Notes under the pieces: model-generated
The model's input: the letters and a program-made list of their open reading frames with translations, nothing else
Database searches by the model: none
What the model was told of the DNA's origin: nothing
Source: Mycolicibacterium elephantis DSM 44368
GTDB lineage: Bacteria > Actinomycetota > Actinomycetes > Mycobacteriales > Mycobacteriaceae
DNA: 41,271 nucleotides
Reading direction: 5' to 3'
NCBI RefSeq assembly: GCF_004014805.1
Contig: NZ_ATDN01000029.1
Location: forward strand, 1-41,271
Shown here: piece after piece, positions 31,646-39,588 of the stretch
Layout: each line of letters opens with the position of its first letter
Position numbering within the stretch: position 1 is the stretch's first letter
Translations under genes and position numbers: made by a program

Positions 31646-33159
31646 CTGCTGAACTTGTCCGCGATGTCCCGATACGCATCGCGGATCTCGCGTTTCGCGA
31701 TCTTTCCACTCGGCAACCGCGGCAACGGATCCGAGTTCAAGACCACGTAGCGTGGCACCTTGTAATCCGAGAGGACCCGCTCGCAGTGCGCGATCACGGC
31801 GGTCTCGTCCAGGTGGTGTCCTTTGGCGACGGAGATGATCGCCGCCGGAGTCTCCCCGAACCGGGGATCGGGCGCGGGGATGACCGCGACTTCGGCGACA
31901 CCGTCGAGCGTCGCGATCGCGGCCTCGAGCTCGACCGGCGAGATGTTGATCCCGCCCGAGATGATCAGGTCCTTCATCCGGTCCACGAAGGTGATCCGGC
32001 CCTCGGCATCGCTGACGCCGGCGTCACCGCTGTGTAGCCAGCCGTCCCGGATCGCCGCCGCGGTGGACACCGGGTCGTTCCAGTAGCCGGGTGTCACGCC
32101 GGGGCCGCGCACCACGATCTCACCCTGCTCGCCGGGTTCGGCGAACGAGCCGTCGGAGTTCATGACCCGGACCTCTGTGAAGATCGACCCGCTGCCACAC
32201 GAGTCCGGATGCTGGAGCGCTTCCGTTTTCAGGGTCGCGGTGGCAACCCCGCCCGATTCGGTCATGCCGTAGATCTGGCGCAGCAGCACGCCCTTCGCCG
32301 CCCATCGCCGCAGCAGGTCCGGTGGCACCGCAGCGCCCCCGACGATGGCGGTCTGCAGGCTGGAAAGGTCGGCTGCGTCGAATTCGGTTGCCCGCGAGAG
32401 ACTTTCGAAGATCACCGGCACGCCGAACAGGGTCCGCACCTTGTGCTCCTCGATGAGTCGCACCGCGCGCGAAGGGTTGAGTTCGGGCTCGACGATCAGG
32501 CTGCCACCCAGCACGGTGGTCAGCAGCAGCCCGTATACCAGGCCTGGGGTGAACGCGAGCGGCAGCACGAGCAGGCTCACGGTGCCGGGGCGGAAGCCCT
32601 CCTCGGTCAGCGTGTTCTCCAGCACAATGCTGAGCAACGTCTGGTTCGTGAGGATGACACCCTTGGACAGCCCGGTCGAGCCGCTGGTGAAGATCACCGC
32701 GATCGGGTCGTCGAGTGCGCGCTCGACCCGGAAGTCGTCCTGGTCGCCGTCGCACAGCGCGTCGACGATGTCGAAACAGAGCACGGCGAAACCACCGTCG
32801 CCCTTCAGCGCCTCCTCGGCGGCGGCGAGCGTCTCGGGTGCGGAGATCAACATGCTCAAGCCGGCGTCGTCGGCCACCTTGCGGATCTCGGCGGGCTTGA
32901 GCCGCGCATTGAAGGGCACCAGCACTGCTCCGGACTTGATGATGGCGAGCGCGACCACCGGCCACTGCAGCACGTTGGGTGCCAGCAGGCCCACCCGGTC
33001 TCCGGGCGCGACGCCGGCGTCGACCAGCGTGCGTGCCAGCCGGCCGGACCAGTCGTGCAGTTGCCGGTACGTCAGTTTCTCGGGGCCGACGCGGATCGCG
33101 ACGTCGTCGCCTTTGGTCTTAGCCCACCAGTTCAGCGCGGACCCCACGGTCGCGGCCAT
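31636..33159 (-). CDS. Acyl-CoA synthetase (AMP-forming, FadD-like)
   Basis: A 507-residue member of the ANL superfamily. Motifs in order are VIFTSGSTGLSKGVILTN (P-loop), IYGMTESGG, GWLHSGDAGV, VDRMKDLIISGGINISPVE and LPSGKIAKREI with the catalytic Lys. It should activate a carboxylic acid to its CoA ester in the cytosol. GAAGGAGGG precedes ATG33159. It is the last gene of the seven-gene operon, 37 bases after the Ltp gene. The stop codon lies within the third copy of a tandem repeat, so the last residues (KFSRVR) may have been reshaped by the repeat. The substrate is unknown. Confidence 0.93.
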   Translation of the reverse strand: MAATVGSALNWWAKTKGDDVAIRVGPEKLTYRQLHDWSGRLARTLVDAGVAPGDRVGLLAPNVLQWPVVALAIIKSGAVLVPFNARLKPAEIRKVADDAGLSMLISAPETLAAAEEALKGDGGFAVLCFDIVDALCDGDQDDFRVERALDDPIAVIFTSGSTGLSKGVILTNQTLLSIVLENTLTEEGFRPGTVSLLVLPLAFTPGLVYGLLLTTVLGGSLIVEPELNPSRAVRLIEEHKVRTLFGVPVIFESLSRATEFDAADLSSLQTAIVGGAAVPPDLLRRWAAKGVLLRQIYGMTESGGVATATLKTEALQHPDSCGSGSIFTEVRVMNSDGSFAEPGEQGEIVVRGPGVTPGYWNDPVSTAAAIRDGWLHSGDAGVSDAEGRITFVDRMKDLIISGGINISPVELEAAIATLDGVAEVAVIPAPDPRFGETPAAIISVAKGHHLDETAVIAHCERVLSDYKVPRYVVLNSDPLPRLPSGKIAKREIRDAYRDIADKFSRVR

Positions 33160-33196
33160 GTCCCTCCTTCACGATCCCGGCGGTGGTGCACCGGGT

Positions 33197-34366
33197 TCAC
33201 ACCGTCTGTAGCGATCCAAACACCGTCGAGCTCACCATGGGTGCCATGGGGCCACCGATCAGCAGCGAGATGTCGGCATCGGCAACGGGGTTCGGCGAGC
33301 CGCCACGGATCTGCCGGACCGCCTCCAGCACGAGGCCGATGCCGTGGACGAAGCCCTCGGCGATGTTGCCGCCCGCGGTGTTGATCGGCAGCGCGCCCGC
33401 GGGCACCGTCAGGTTGTCCACCGTCATGAACTCGCCGGCCTCGGGACCGGACGGACAAAGCCCGTGGTCGATCATCGCGGCCACCGCCGGGCCGGTGAAG
33501 TTCTCGTAGACCTGCGCGACGTCGACATCGGCGGCGCTGATACCCGCGCCGTCCCACAGCCGCCGCACCATTGCCGGATGGAAGCCCGCCGAGGTGTAGC
33601 GCTCCTCGTTCTCGGCCGACTCGTTCCATCCCGCCGCCGCCCCCTGCACCCCGGACAGGATGACGGCGGGGGCGCCGGCGTACTCGTCGTGACGGCCGGT
33701 CGCGGCGACGAGAATGGCTGCAGCACCGTCGTTTTCGCGTGAGCAGTCATAGAGGTGCAGCGGCTCGGAGATCAGTCGGCTGCTTGCGTAGAGCTCATGG
33801 TCGAGCGGCTTGCCGTATGCGACGGCCCGGGGGTTGTTCTGGGCGTGGTGGTAGCCGGCCATCGCGACCGCCTCCAGCGCCGACGGCGGCACACCGTCGA
33901 CCTCGAGCATCCGCTGCGTGCGCAACGCGCAGATCTGGGCGGGTGTGACGACACCGTGCGCGGTGTAGAGCGTGCCCAGGTGGCCCTTGGCGAACGCGCG
34001 CCGTCCGTCCACCGCCTCGGACAGGCCGCGGTACACGGCCACGCAGTTCGCCTGTCCGCTGTAGACCGCCGCGGCCGCACAGTTGACCGCGGCCGCGAGC
34101 CCGCCTCCCCCGCCGCCCCAGATCTGCGTCGACCACCGGACCTCATGCACGCCGAGTGCCGCACCGATCGCCAGCCCCTCCGACGAGTCCTCGGAGTAGG
34201 ACACGAACCCGTCGATGGTGCGCGGATCGCAACCCGCATCGGCGCAGGCCGCCAGGATCGCCTGCAGCACCAGCTGAGCCGAGGTGCGTTCGCTGGTCCC
34301 GCGCCGCAGATACTCGGTGGTGCCGACTCCGACCACCGCGGTCGCGCCCCGGAAGCCATCGCTCAC
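33197..34366 (-). CDS. Thiolase-fold lipid-transfer protein (Ltp2-like), predicted retro-aldolase
   Basis: A 389-residue SCP2-thiolase-fold protein. The region where a thiolase has its nucleophilic Cys reads IWGGGGGGLAAAVNCAAAA, without a Cys at the usual place, and the C terminus has NTAGGNIAEGFVHGIGLVLE instead of the thiolase C-terminal Cys motif. QVYENFTGPAV retains the conserved Tyr seen in Ltp2. Ltp2-type proteins pair with a DUF35 partner to split beta-hydroxyacyl-CoA by retro-aldol reaction in steroid side-chain loss. Here the DUF35 protein is the gene just upstream, with a GTGA overlap at GTG34366. The retro-aldolase call is therefore well supported by context, though not proven. Confidence 0.85.
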   Translation of the reverse strand: MSDGFRGATAVVGVGTTEYLRRGTSERTSAQLVLQAILAACADAGCDPRTIDGFVSYSEDSSEGLAIGAALGVHEVRWSTQIWGGGGGGLAAAVNCAAAAVYSGQANCVAVYRGLSEAVDGRRAFAKGHLGTLYTAHGVVTPAQICALRTQRMLEVDGVPPSALEAVAMAGYHHAQNNPRAVAYGKPLDHELYASSRLISEPLHLYDCSRENDGAAAILVAATGRHDEYAGAPAVILSGVQGAAAGWNESAENEERYTSAGFHPAMVRRLWDGAGISAADVDVAQVYENFTGPAVAAMIDHGLCPSGPEAGEFMTVDNLTVPAGALPINTAGGNIAEGFVHGIGLVLEAVRQIRGGSPNPVADADISLLIGGPMAPMVSSTVFGSLQTV

Positions 34367-35121
34367 GCCCGCGCTCCGTCCAGGCGCCACCGCACCAACG
34401 GCCAGTGCCGGTCGTCAGGCGGTTCTTGGATCGTTCCGCGCACCGCGGCTCCGATGGTCGGGGTGATCCCGTCGGCATTCTCGAGCACGCCCAACAGCCG
34501 GCACCCCCCAGCGGCCGGCAGCTCGACGAGCACCACTACGTAGGGCAGGTGCCCGGTGGCCTCCGTGGTAAAGGCCTGCCAGGTGCGCGTCCAGGTGTAG
34601 ACGGTGCCGACGGGATCGACAGGCTCCCAAGTGGTTTCGAAGCTGTGGCACCTAGGGCAGATCGGCCGGGGCGCCCAGATCCAGATCGCACAGTGCGGGC
34701 ACCGCTGCAGGAGCAGACGGCCGTCGCGCAGTCCGTCCCAGTGCGGGGCGTCCACTCCGTCCCAGGCCGGGCCGGTCGCGTCGATCCACGGCGGCGTTTC
34801 GGGAATGTTGCGCACGGCCAATACCCGCCAAGTGCCGTCGTGGAATCTCACCCATCGGCTGCGCAGTTCGAACCAGGTGTCGTCGGGTTGGGTATAGCGG
34901 ATCACCGCGTCGAAGCGCGCATCGCCGGCGTCGGCGATTCGGCGCACCTCGGCCGACTTCAGCTGGGCGGGAACGTCGGCAGAGCCGATCAGCTGCCCGA
35001 TCCGGTCGGGGAGGAAATCGGCCAGCACCGCGGGATTGTCCCCGGCGGCAACCGCTTTGCCGTGGGCCTCCACGGTGCTGACCAAGTCTGCGGGCACGGC
35101 GGCGTCGAGTTCGATGGTCAT
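34363..35121 (-). CDS. NTF2-like/DUF35 OB-fold fusion protein (aldolase partner)
   Basis: A 252-residue two-domain protein. Residues about 8-110 look like an NTF2/SnoaL-type domain (TVEAHGKAVAAGDNPAVLAD, then WFELRSRWVRFHDGTWRVL). Residues about 130-252 are a DUF35 unit: a zinc ribbon with Cys141, Cys144, Cys155 and Cys158, then an OB fold. In the steroid aldolase the DUF35 part is fused to a MaoC-like hydratase domain (ChsH2); here the fused domain looks different. ATG35121 overlaps the GNAT gene stop and the stop overlaps the Ltp start, so the three are coupled. The NTF2-like assignment is by eye. Confidence 0.78.
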   Translation of the reverse strand: MTIELDAAVPADLVSTVEAHGKAVAAGDNPAVLADFLPDRIGQLIGSADVPAQLKSAEVRRIADAGDARFDAVIRYTQPDDTWFELRSRWVRFHDGTWRVLAVRNIPETPPWIDATGPAWDGVDAPHWDGLRDGRLLLQRCPHCAIWIWAPRPICPRCHSFETTWEPVDPVGTVYTWTRTWQAFTTEATGHLPYVVVLVELPAAGGCRLLGVLENADGITPTIGAAVRGTIQEPPDDRHWPLVRWRLDGARA

Positions 35122-36014
35122 CGGCGACCACGGAACTGGAAGCACACGTCGGTGCGGTCGTGCTGGAAGCCGGCGATCCGGCAGGCGTTGACCCATGCGG
35201 CGTCGCCGGAGTCGACGTACACGACCACGCCGCTGCGCCCGGCCTCGTGGGCAAGGGCCGCAGCACCGACGAGCAGTCGCCGGCGCGCCTGCGCAGGTGC
35301 GTTCGGCGCCGCGCTGACGGCGGTGATGGTCGCGCACATCCCGAATTCCTCTGACCTGACGGGATGGCCGTCGAGCGCGATTACGCCGACCACACGGCCC
35401 GCCTCGCGCAGCGCGAACAGCTCACCCGGTGTCGAGGCGTCCACCCACTCGCGCGTGTCGTCGGCCGTCGCGGCCGCAAACGGCTCCAGGACGGGTGCGG
35501 CGGTGGCCTCCTGCGCGCACTCCGTCGATCGGATCAGCTTCCACACCCGTTGCGTCCGGGGAATCAAAAACCGGTCACCCAGCCGTCCTGCGGCGGGATG
35601 GTTGCCCTGCGCCCATGCGGTGATCGTGTGCGCCCCTGTGCCCAGCCACCCGTCGGTCCCGGCGGCGTCCAGGCCCACCTGCTCGAGCAGCAGGGTGGTG
35701 ATCCCGATCGAGCGCAGCCGCGGATCGATCACGATGGCGCTCTGCGCGCTGCCGTCGGGGTCGACGACGAGCCGGAGCAGCCCGGCGATCCGTTCCGGTT
35801 CCTCCGCCGCGCCCAATGCGGTGCTGTGCGGCAGCATCCAGATCACCAGGAGCTTGATCCGGCTGTCCGCGGTCTGCATCGCGCGTTCGACGTCACGGAA
35901 GTTGATGGTGCTGTATTCCGGTTCGGCATCGTATGTCGCGGCCCGATCGAGTAGGTCGGCCAGTTGCGCGGCTTCGTCGGCGTCGAGCCGGGTCCGCCAT
36001 TCGTACTTGATCAT
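35118..36014 (-). CDS. Tandem GNAT-fold protein, MshD-like
   Basis: A 298-residue protein with two GNAT-like halves. The first (about 1-160) begins WRTRLDADEAAQLADLLDRA and has SAIVIDPRLRSIGITTLLLE, resembling the acetyl-CoA loop RxxGxG/A but with Thr in the last place; HTITAWAQGNHPAA recalls mycothiol synthase MshD. The second half (about 180-298) ends with VVVYVDSGDAAWVNACRIAG and also lacks a clean acetyl-CoA loop. Whether it is an active acyltransferase is open. ATG36014 overlaps the Rieske oxygenase stop, and its stop overlaps the DUF35 gene, so it is embedded in the catabolic operon rather than next to mycothiol genes. Confidence 0.72.
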   Translation of the reverse strand: MIKYEWRTRLDADEAAQLADLLDRAATYDAEPEYSTINFRDVERAMQTADSRIKLLVIWMLPHSTALGAAEEPERIAGLLRLVVDPDGSAQSAIVIDPRLRSIGITTLLLEQVGLDAAGTDGWLGTGAHTITAWAQGNHPAAGRLGDRFLIPRTQRVWKLIRSTECAQEATAAPVLEPFAAATADDTREWVDASTPGELFALREAGRVVGVIALDGHPVRSEEFGMCATITAVSAAPNAPAQARRRLLVGAAALAHEAGRSGVVVYVDSGDAAWVNACRIAGFQHDRTDVCFQFRGRR

Positions 36015-37195
36015 CGTGGCGACGACGCCGCGCCCGCGGCAAGCAGTTTGCGGGTCTCCCTCCGGAACACCTGGTTGGCGGTTTCGTTGCGGCCCAACAG
36101 CATTTCGCCGGCATCGGCGCTGGTCATGCCGCGCTGTGCGTTGCGCAGCAAGGGGAAGTCCTCGTCGTGCAGCACCGCCAGCAGGATCTGCCAGTTCTTG
36201 TCCCACCGCTTGTTCCAGTGCTCCTCCTCGAGGCCCGAGGCCTCCAGGGTCGGCACGATGAGCCGCTGCTCCATCCGCGAGCGGGTCGGGTCATTCTGGT
36301 CCGGCCGGAAGGTGAGCAGCTGGAAGTGATCGGGTTGGCGCAGCAGCGTGCTGTTGGGCAGCAGGAAGTGCGTCTCGGTGACGTAGGCTCCGAGGTCGCG
36401 GTCGCCGGGGTCCTCTTCGAGCCAACGGTCGATCGACTTGCGGGGCGCGATGAAGCGGCAGTGCCTGCCGAAGTCCTCGAACGCCATCACGTTGGTGTGG
36501 ATCACCTTTCCCGCCGTGTTCGGGTGGGCGTACTGGATGTGGTACCCGTCCAGGAAGGCGTCCTGCATGATCTTCCAGTTGGTGGGTTCTTCGAACCCCG
36601 CGGACCGGACGCATATCAGCGTGTCGAGTCGGTAGCCGGCGAGGATCGCGTCCATCTCGGGACCGAGCCAGGCGGCGACGTCGATGTCGGCGTGGGCGTT
36701 GTCGACGACCCAGATGAACCCGTGCCGTTCCTCACACGGCACCTCGACCAATCCGTGCTTCTCCCTGTCGACCTCACCGAAAGTGGCATCACGGGTGATC
36801 ATCCGCAGTGAGCCGTCGGGGTCGTAGGACCACCGGTGATAAGGACAGGAGAAGAACCGGCAGCGACCCTTTTCGTTCTCCTCGAGCAGCGCACCGCGGT
36901 GCCGGCACAGGTTGACGAAAGCCTTTATCCCGCCGTCTTTCTGGCGAACGACGATGATGTTGTTGCGCGGCATCGCGACGGTCAGGAAGTCGTACGGCTT
37001 GGCGATCTCCGAACCGTGCGCCACGATCGACGGCACGACGCCGAAGATGAGATCGCGTTCCGCCTGGGCCAGCACCGGGTCGGTGAACTCGTCGGCGCTG
37101 AACCTCACCACCTCGTCGAACTTGTCGGTGGTCTCGTTGCGGAGCAGCTCCAGTGCGCGACGGATGCGATCCTGACGTGGCAGTGACGTGGTCAT
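36011..37195 (-). CDS. Rieske non-heme iron oxygenase, alpha subunit
   Basis: A 394-residue ring-hydroxylating-type oxygenase. The Rieske site is CRHRGAL (Cys97, His99) and SCPYHRWSYD (Cys117, His120). The catalytic domain has NWKIMQDAFLDGYHIQYAH, with Asp216, His219 and His224 in the D-x2-H-x4-H pattern. It resembles the alpha-only or alpha-beta oxygenases that hydroxylate aromatic or lipid substrates. No beta subunit, ferredoxin or reductase lies beside it. ATG37195 has GAAGG five bases upstream and begins 19 bases after the P450 stop. It ends with an ATGA overlap into the GNAT gene. Confidence 0.93.
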   Translation of the reverse strand: MTTSLPRQDRIRRALELLRNETTDKFDEVVRFSADEFTDPVLAQAERDLIFGVVPSIVAHGSEIAKPYDFLTVAMPRNNIIVVRQKDGGIKAFVNLCRHRGALLEENEKGRCRFFSCPYHRWSYDPDGSLRMITRDATFGEVDREKHGLVEVPCEERHGFIWVVDNAHADIDVAAWLGPEMDAILAGYRLDTLICVRSAGFEEPTNWKIMQDAFLDGYHIQYAHPNTAGKVIHTNVMAFEDFGRHCRFIAPRKSIDRWLEEDPGDRDLGAYVTETHFLLPNSTLLRQPDHFQLLTFRPDQNDPTRSRMEQRLIVPTLEASGLEEEHWNKRWDKNWQILLAVLHDEDFPLLRNAQRGMTSADAGEMLLGRNETANQVFRRETRKLLAAGAASSPR

Positions 37196-37214
37196 ATCGG
37201 CCTTCTACTTCTCG

Positions 37215-38441
37215 CTACTTCTCGGGGGTGAACGTGATCGGCATGCGCATGCAGCCGCGCACCTGGCTGGAGTGGAAGACCGGCGGGTCGGCCTCCACCA
37301 GTTGGTAGTCGGGGATGCGACGGTGCAGCTCCTCCAGCGCGATGCGCAGCTCGAGGCGCCCCAGGTGAGACCCGAGGCATCGGTGCGCGCCCGCCCCGAA
37401 GGACAGGTGCCGGTTCGGGTGCCGGGTGACAGTGAACTCGGTCGGGTCGGGGAACTCGCGGGGATCGCGGTTCGCCCCGCACAGCATCAGGATCAGTTGA
37501 TCGCCCTCGGCGATGTGCACCCCACCGAGTTCGACGTCTCGGGTGGCCCGGCGGCCGGGGATGACGGCCGCCTCGATCCGCAGGATCTCCTCGACCGCCT
37601 TGGGGATCAGCGTCGGATCCGCGATGATCGCCGCGCGCTGGTCGGGGTTCTTCGACAGGTGCAGGATCGTCCAGGCCAACGAGCCCCGCACGGTGTGCAG
37701 GCCGCCGATCAGCAGCAGGAAGAACATCCGGTTGAGCTCTTCGTCGGTGAGCAGACGGGTGCCGTCGGGCAGCGCCACCTCGGTGTGGACCAGCGTGGAG
37801 GTGATGTCGTTTCCGGGATTGGCGCGGCGGTCCTCGACGATCTTCTGGAAGTACCCGAACATCGTGAAGCCGGCCATCATTCGGGCCTGGTTGGACTCCT
37901 CCTCGGTGCCGCCGGGCTTGCCGACCAGGATCGTGTCGGTCGCCTCGGTGAACAAGGGGGCATCGGACAGCGGCCAGTCCATCAGCGCGAGGAAGACCCG
38001 CGCGGGCAGCTCGTGGGCGAACTGCGAAATCCACTCGGCCTCACCTTTGTCGGCGAACGCGTCGAGCAGTTCGTTGACGACGGCGCGGATGTCGCCGTCG
38101 AGCTTCTTCATCCGCTGCGGGCTGAACAGCGGCTGCAACGCCTGGCGGTACGCCGTGTGCTCGGGCGGGTCGAGCTCCAGCGGGATGAACTTGCCGATGT
38201 CGCTGGTGACGAGGTTGTTCGGATAGCTCGAGAACGTCTCGGGGTCGACAAGGACCTGGTGAATCTCCTTGTAGTGGGTGACGATCCAGTGACCGCCGTA
38301 GGCCGAGGAGTACACCACCGGCCCCTTGGCGGCCAGCTCGGCGACCCGCTCCTGCATCACGTCGACCGGCGCGGCCAGGCTCGGGTCGTAGACGTCGAAG
38401 TCCACGATGAGTTCAGCGGGCACCTTTTCAACAGTGGTCAT
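37215..38441 (-). CDS. Cytochrome P450 with unusual I-helix (GGLHT)
   Basis: A 408-residue soluble class I P450. The heme loop is FGAGAHRCLG with Cys355 as the iron ligand; the ExxR pair is Glu285 and Arg288. The I-helix reads LLLIGGLHTVRGSLAW: the usual acidic residue before Thr250 is His249. The acid-alcohol pair helps proton delivery in typical P450s, so chemistry may differ. ATG38441 has GGAG 5 bases upstream and gives a normal length; a frame to 38519 is not supported. It is second in the operon and needs a ferredoxin such as that at 29187-29381. Substrate unknown. Confidence 0.93.
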   Translation of the reverse strand: MTTVEKVPAELIVDFDVYDPSLAAPVDVMQERVAELAAKGPVVYSSAYGGHWIVTHYKEIHQVLVDPETFSSYPNNLVTSDIGKFIPLELDPPEHTAYRQALQPLFSPQRMKKLDGDIRAVVNELLDAFADKGEAEWISQFAHELPARVFLALMDWPLSDAPLFTEATDTILVGKPGGTEEESNQARMMAGFTMFGYFQKIVEDRRANPGNDITSTLVHTEVALPDGTRLLTDEELNRMFFLLLIGGLHTVRGSLAWTILHLSKNPDQRAAIIADPTLIPKAVEEILRIEAAVIPGRRATRDVELGGVHIAEGDQLILMLCGANRDPREFPDPTEFTVTRHPNRHLSFGAGAHRCLGSHLGRLELRIALEELHRRIPDYQLVEADPPVFHSSQVRGCMRMPITFTPEK

Positions 38442-38479
38442 CTGATCTCCGATCGAAAGTTGTTGCCGTGATGCGTTTC

Positions 38480-39346
38480 TCAGGACGCCGGTTCGGGGTT
38501 GAGGTCCTCCGGGAACCACATGCCCACCCGGGCCAGGGTGCCGCCGTCGGTCGCACCGATCGTGGCGCCCGAAATGTAGCCGGAGTCATCGGACGCCAGG
38601 AACAGGGCGACCTTCGCGTTGTCGCGCAGTGACGGCGGCCGCGGAACCTTGAGCGGGATCGGCGAAGCGGTCGGGTTCCACGGACCCGCTGTCTCCTCGT
38701 AGGACTGCCCGACCACCGGCGCGCCCGGCGGCATCAGGAAGTTGGGTGACATGCCATGCGTGGGAGCGATCGCGTTGACCCGGATGCCGTACCGGCCGAG
38801 ATCGAGGCTCAGCGCGCGGACCAGGCCGTTGACGCCTGCCTTGGTCGCGCAGTAGAGGGCGATCTTGGGGTAGGCCACCAGGGACGCGGCCGACGAGGTG
38901 GCGAGAATGACGCCACCGCCGTTGGCCTTCAGGTGCGGAACCGCGGCCTGTGCGGTGAACACCACGCCGCTGAGGTTCACCCCGAGCACGTGCTGCCAGT
39001 CCGCCTCGGTGAGATCCTCGAACTCGACCGGGTCCTCGAGACCCAACGCCGCGCCGCCGCCGCGGGACACTATTCCCGCGTTCGCCCACGCGATGTCGAG
39101 CCGACCGTAGTGCTCGACGGCCGCGTTGACGGCATCGGTGATCTGACGCTTGTCGGCGACATCGGCGGTGATGGAGACGCCGTCGCCACCGGACTGCTCG
39201 ACGAGCTTGCGCGTCTGCTCGGCGCGCTCGGCGTCGATGTCCACGACGGCGATCCTGGCGCCCTCGCCGCTGAACAGCACCGCGCTCTCACGGCCCAACC
39301 CCGAGCCCGCGCCCGTGATCAACGCAACTTTGCCTTGCAGTCTCAT
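38480..39346 (-). CDS. Short-chain dehydrogenase/reductase
   Basis: A 288-residue classical SDR. TGAGSGLG at 11-18 binds the nucleotide, VDIDAER suggests NAD rather than NADP, ANAG follows, ATSSAAS holds the catalytic Ser, and YCATK the Tyr and Lys. A variable loop with MSPNFLMPPGAPVVG probably forms the substrate lid. It would oxidise a hydroxyl or reduce a ketone; steroid-type alcohols are common for this branch. ATG39346 has GGAGGAGG just upstream, and a longer frame to 39481 overlaps the promoter. It is the first gene of the operon that ends at 31636. Confidence 0.92.
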   Translation of the reverse strand: MRLQGKVALITGAGSGLGRESAVLFSGEGARIAVVDIDAERAEQTRKLVEQSGGDGVSITADVADKRQITDAVNAAVEHYGRLDIAWANAGIVSRGGGAALGLEDPVEFEDLTEADWQHVLGVNLSGVVFTAQAAVPHLKANGGGVILATSSAASLVAYPKIALYCATKAGVNGLVRALSLDLGRYGIRVNAIAPTHGMSPNFLMPPGAPVVGQSYEETAGPWNPTASPIPLKVPRPPSLRDNAKVALFLASDDSGYISGATIGATDGGTLARVGMWFPEDLNPEPAS

Positions 39347-39466
39347 GACCCTCCTCCGGGTATCCGCGGTGGTGTTCGCATCGAGGTATCGCAGGAGGCC
39401 CGTCCGTGAGTCGGAGATGGCTGGTGTGACCCCTACCACCGGTTCGGCGAAAACCTTACGACAATA

Positions 39467-39500
39467 GGTATAAGACGTCAATCAAGAAATGTCAGCTGAC
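39467..39500 (-). promoter_or_regulatory. Promoter and palindrome of the SDR-P450 operon
   Basis: Minus strand CTGACA (39495-39490), 17-base spacer, TATACC (39472-39467), a good SigA-like promoter about 115 bases before the SDR start. The -35 box is part of the perfect palindrome GTCAGCTGAC (39491-39500). The -10 runs into ACCTATTG, also present in the mce promoter spacer on its coding strand. Confidence 0.55.
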
Positions 39501-39588
39501 GCCGATGGGACATAAATTCGCACTTCAATGGCGTGTAGCTACGCTTGCACGCCAGGTGTCCGACCGCGTGCGCCTAACCGATTTTGGG

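Noticed and set aside
34156..36261. Plus-strand frame of 701 codons opposite the GNAT and DUF35 genes
   Set aside because: Antisense to well-supported coupled genes; low-complexity Ser/Arg/Pro composition and no recognisable domain.
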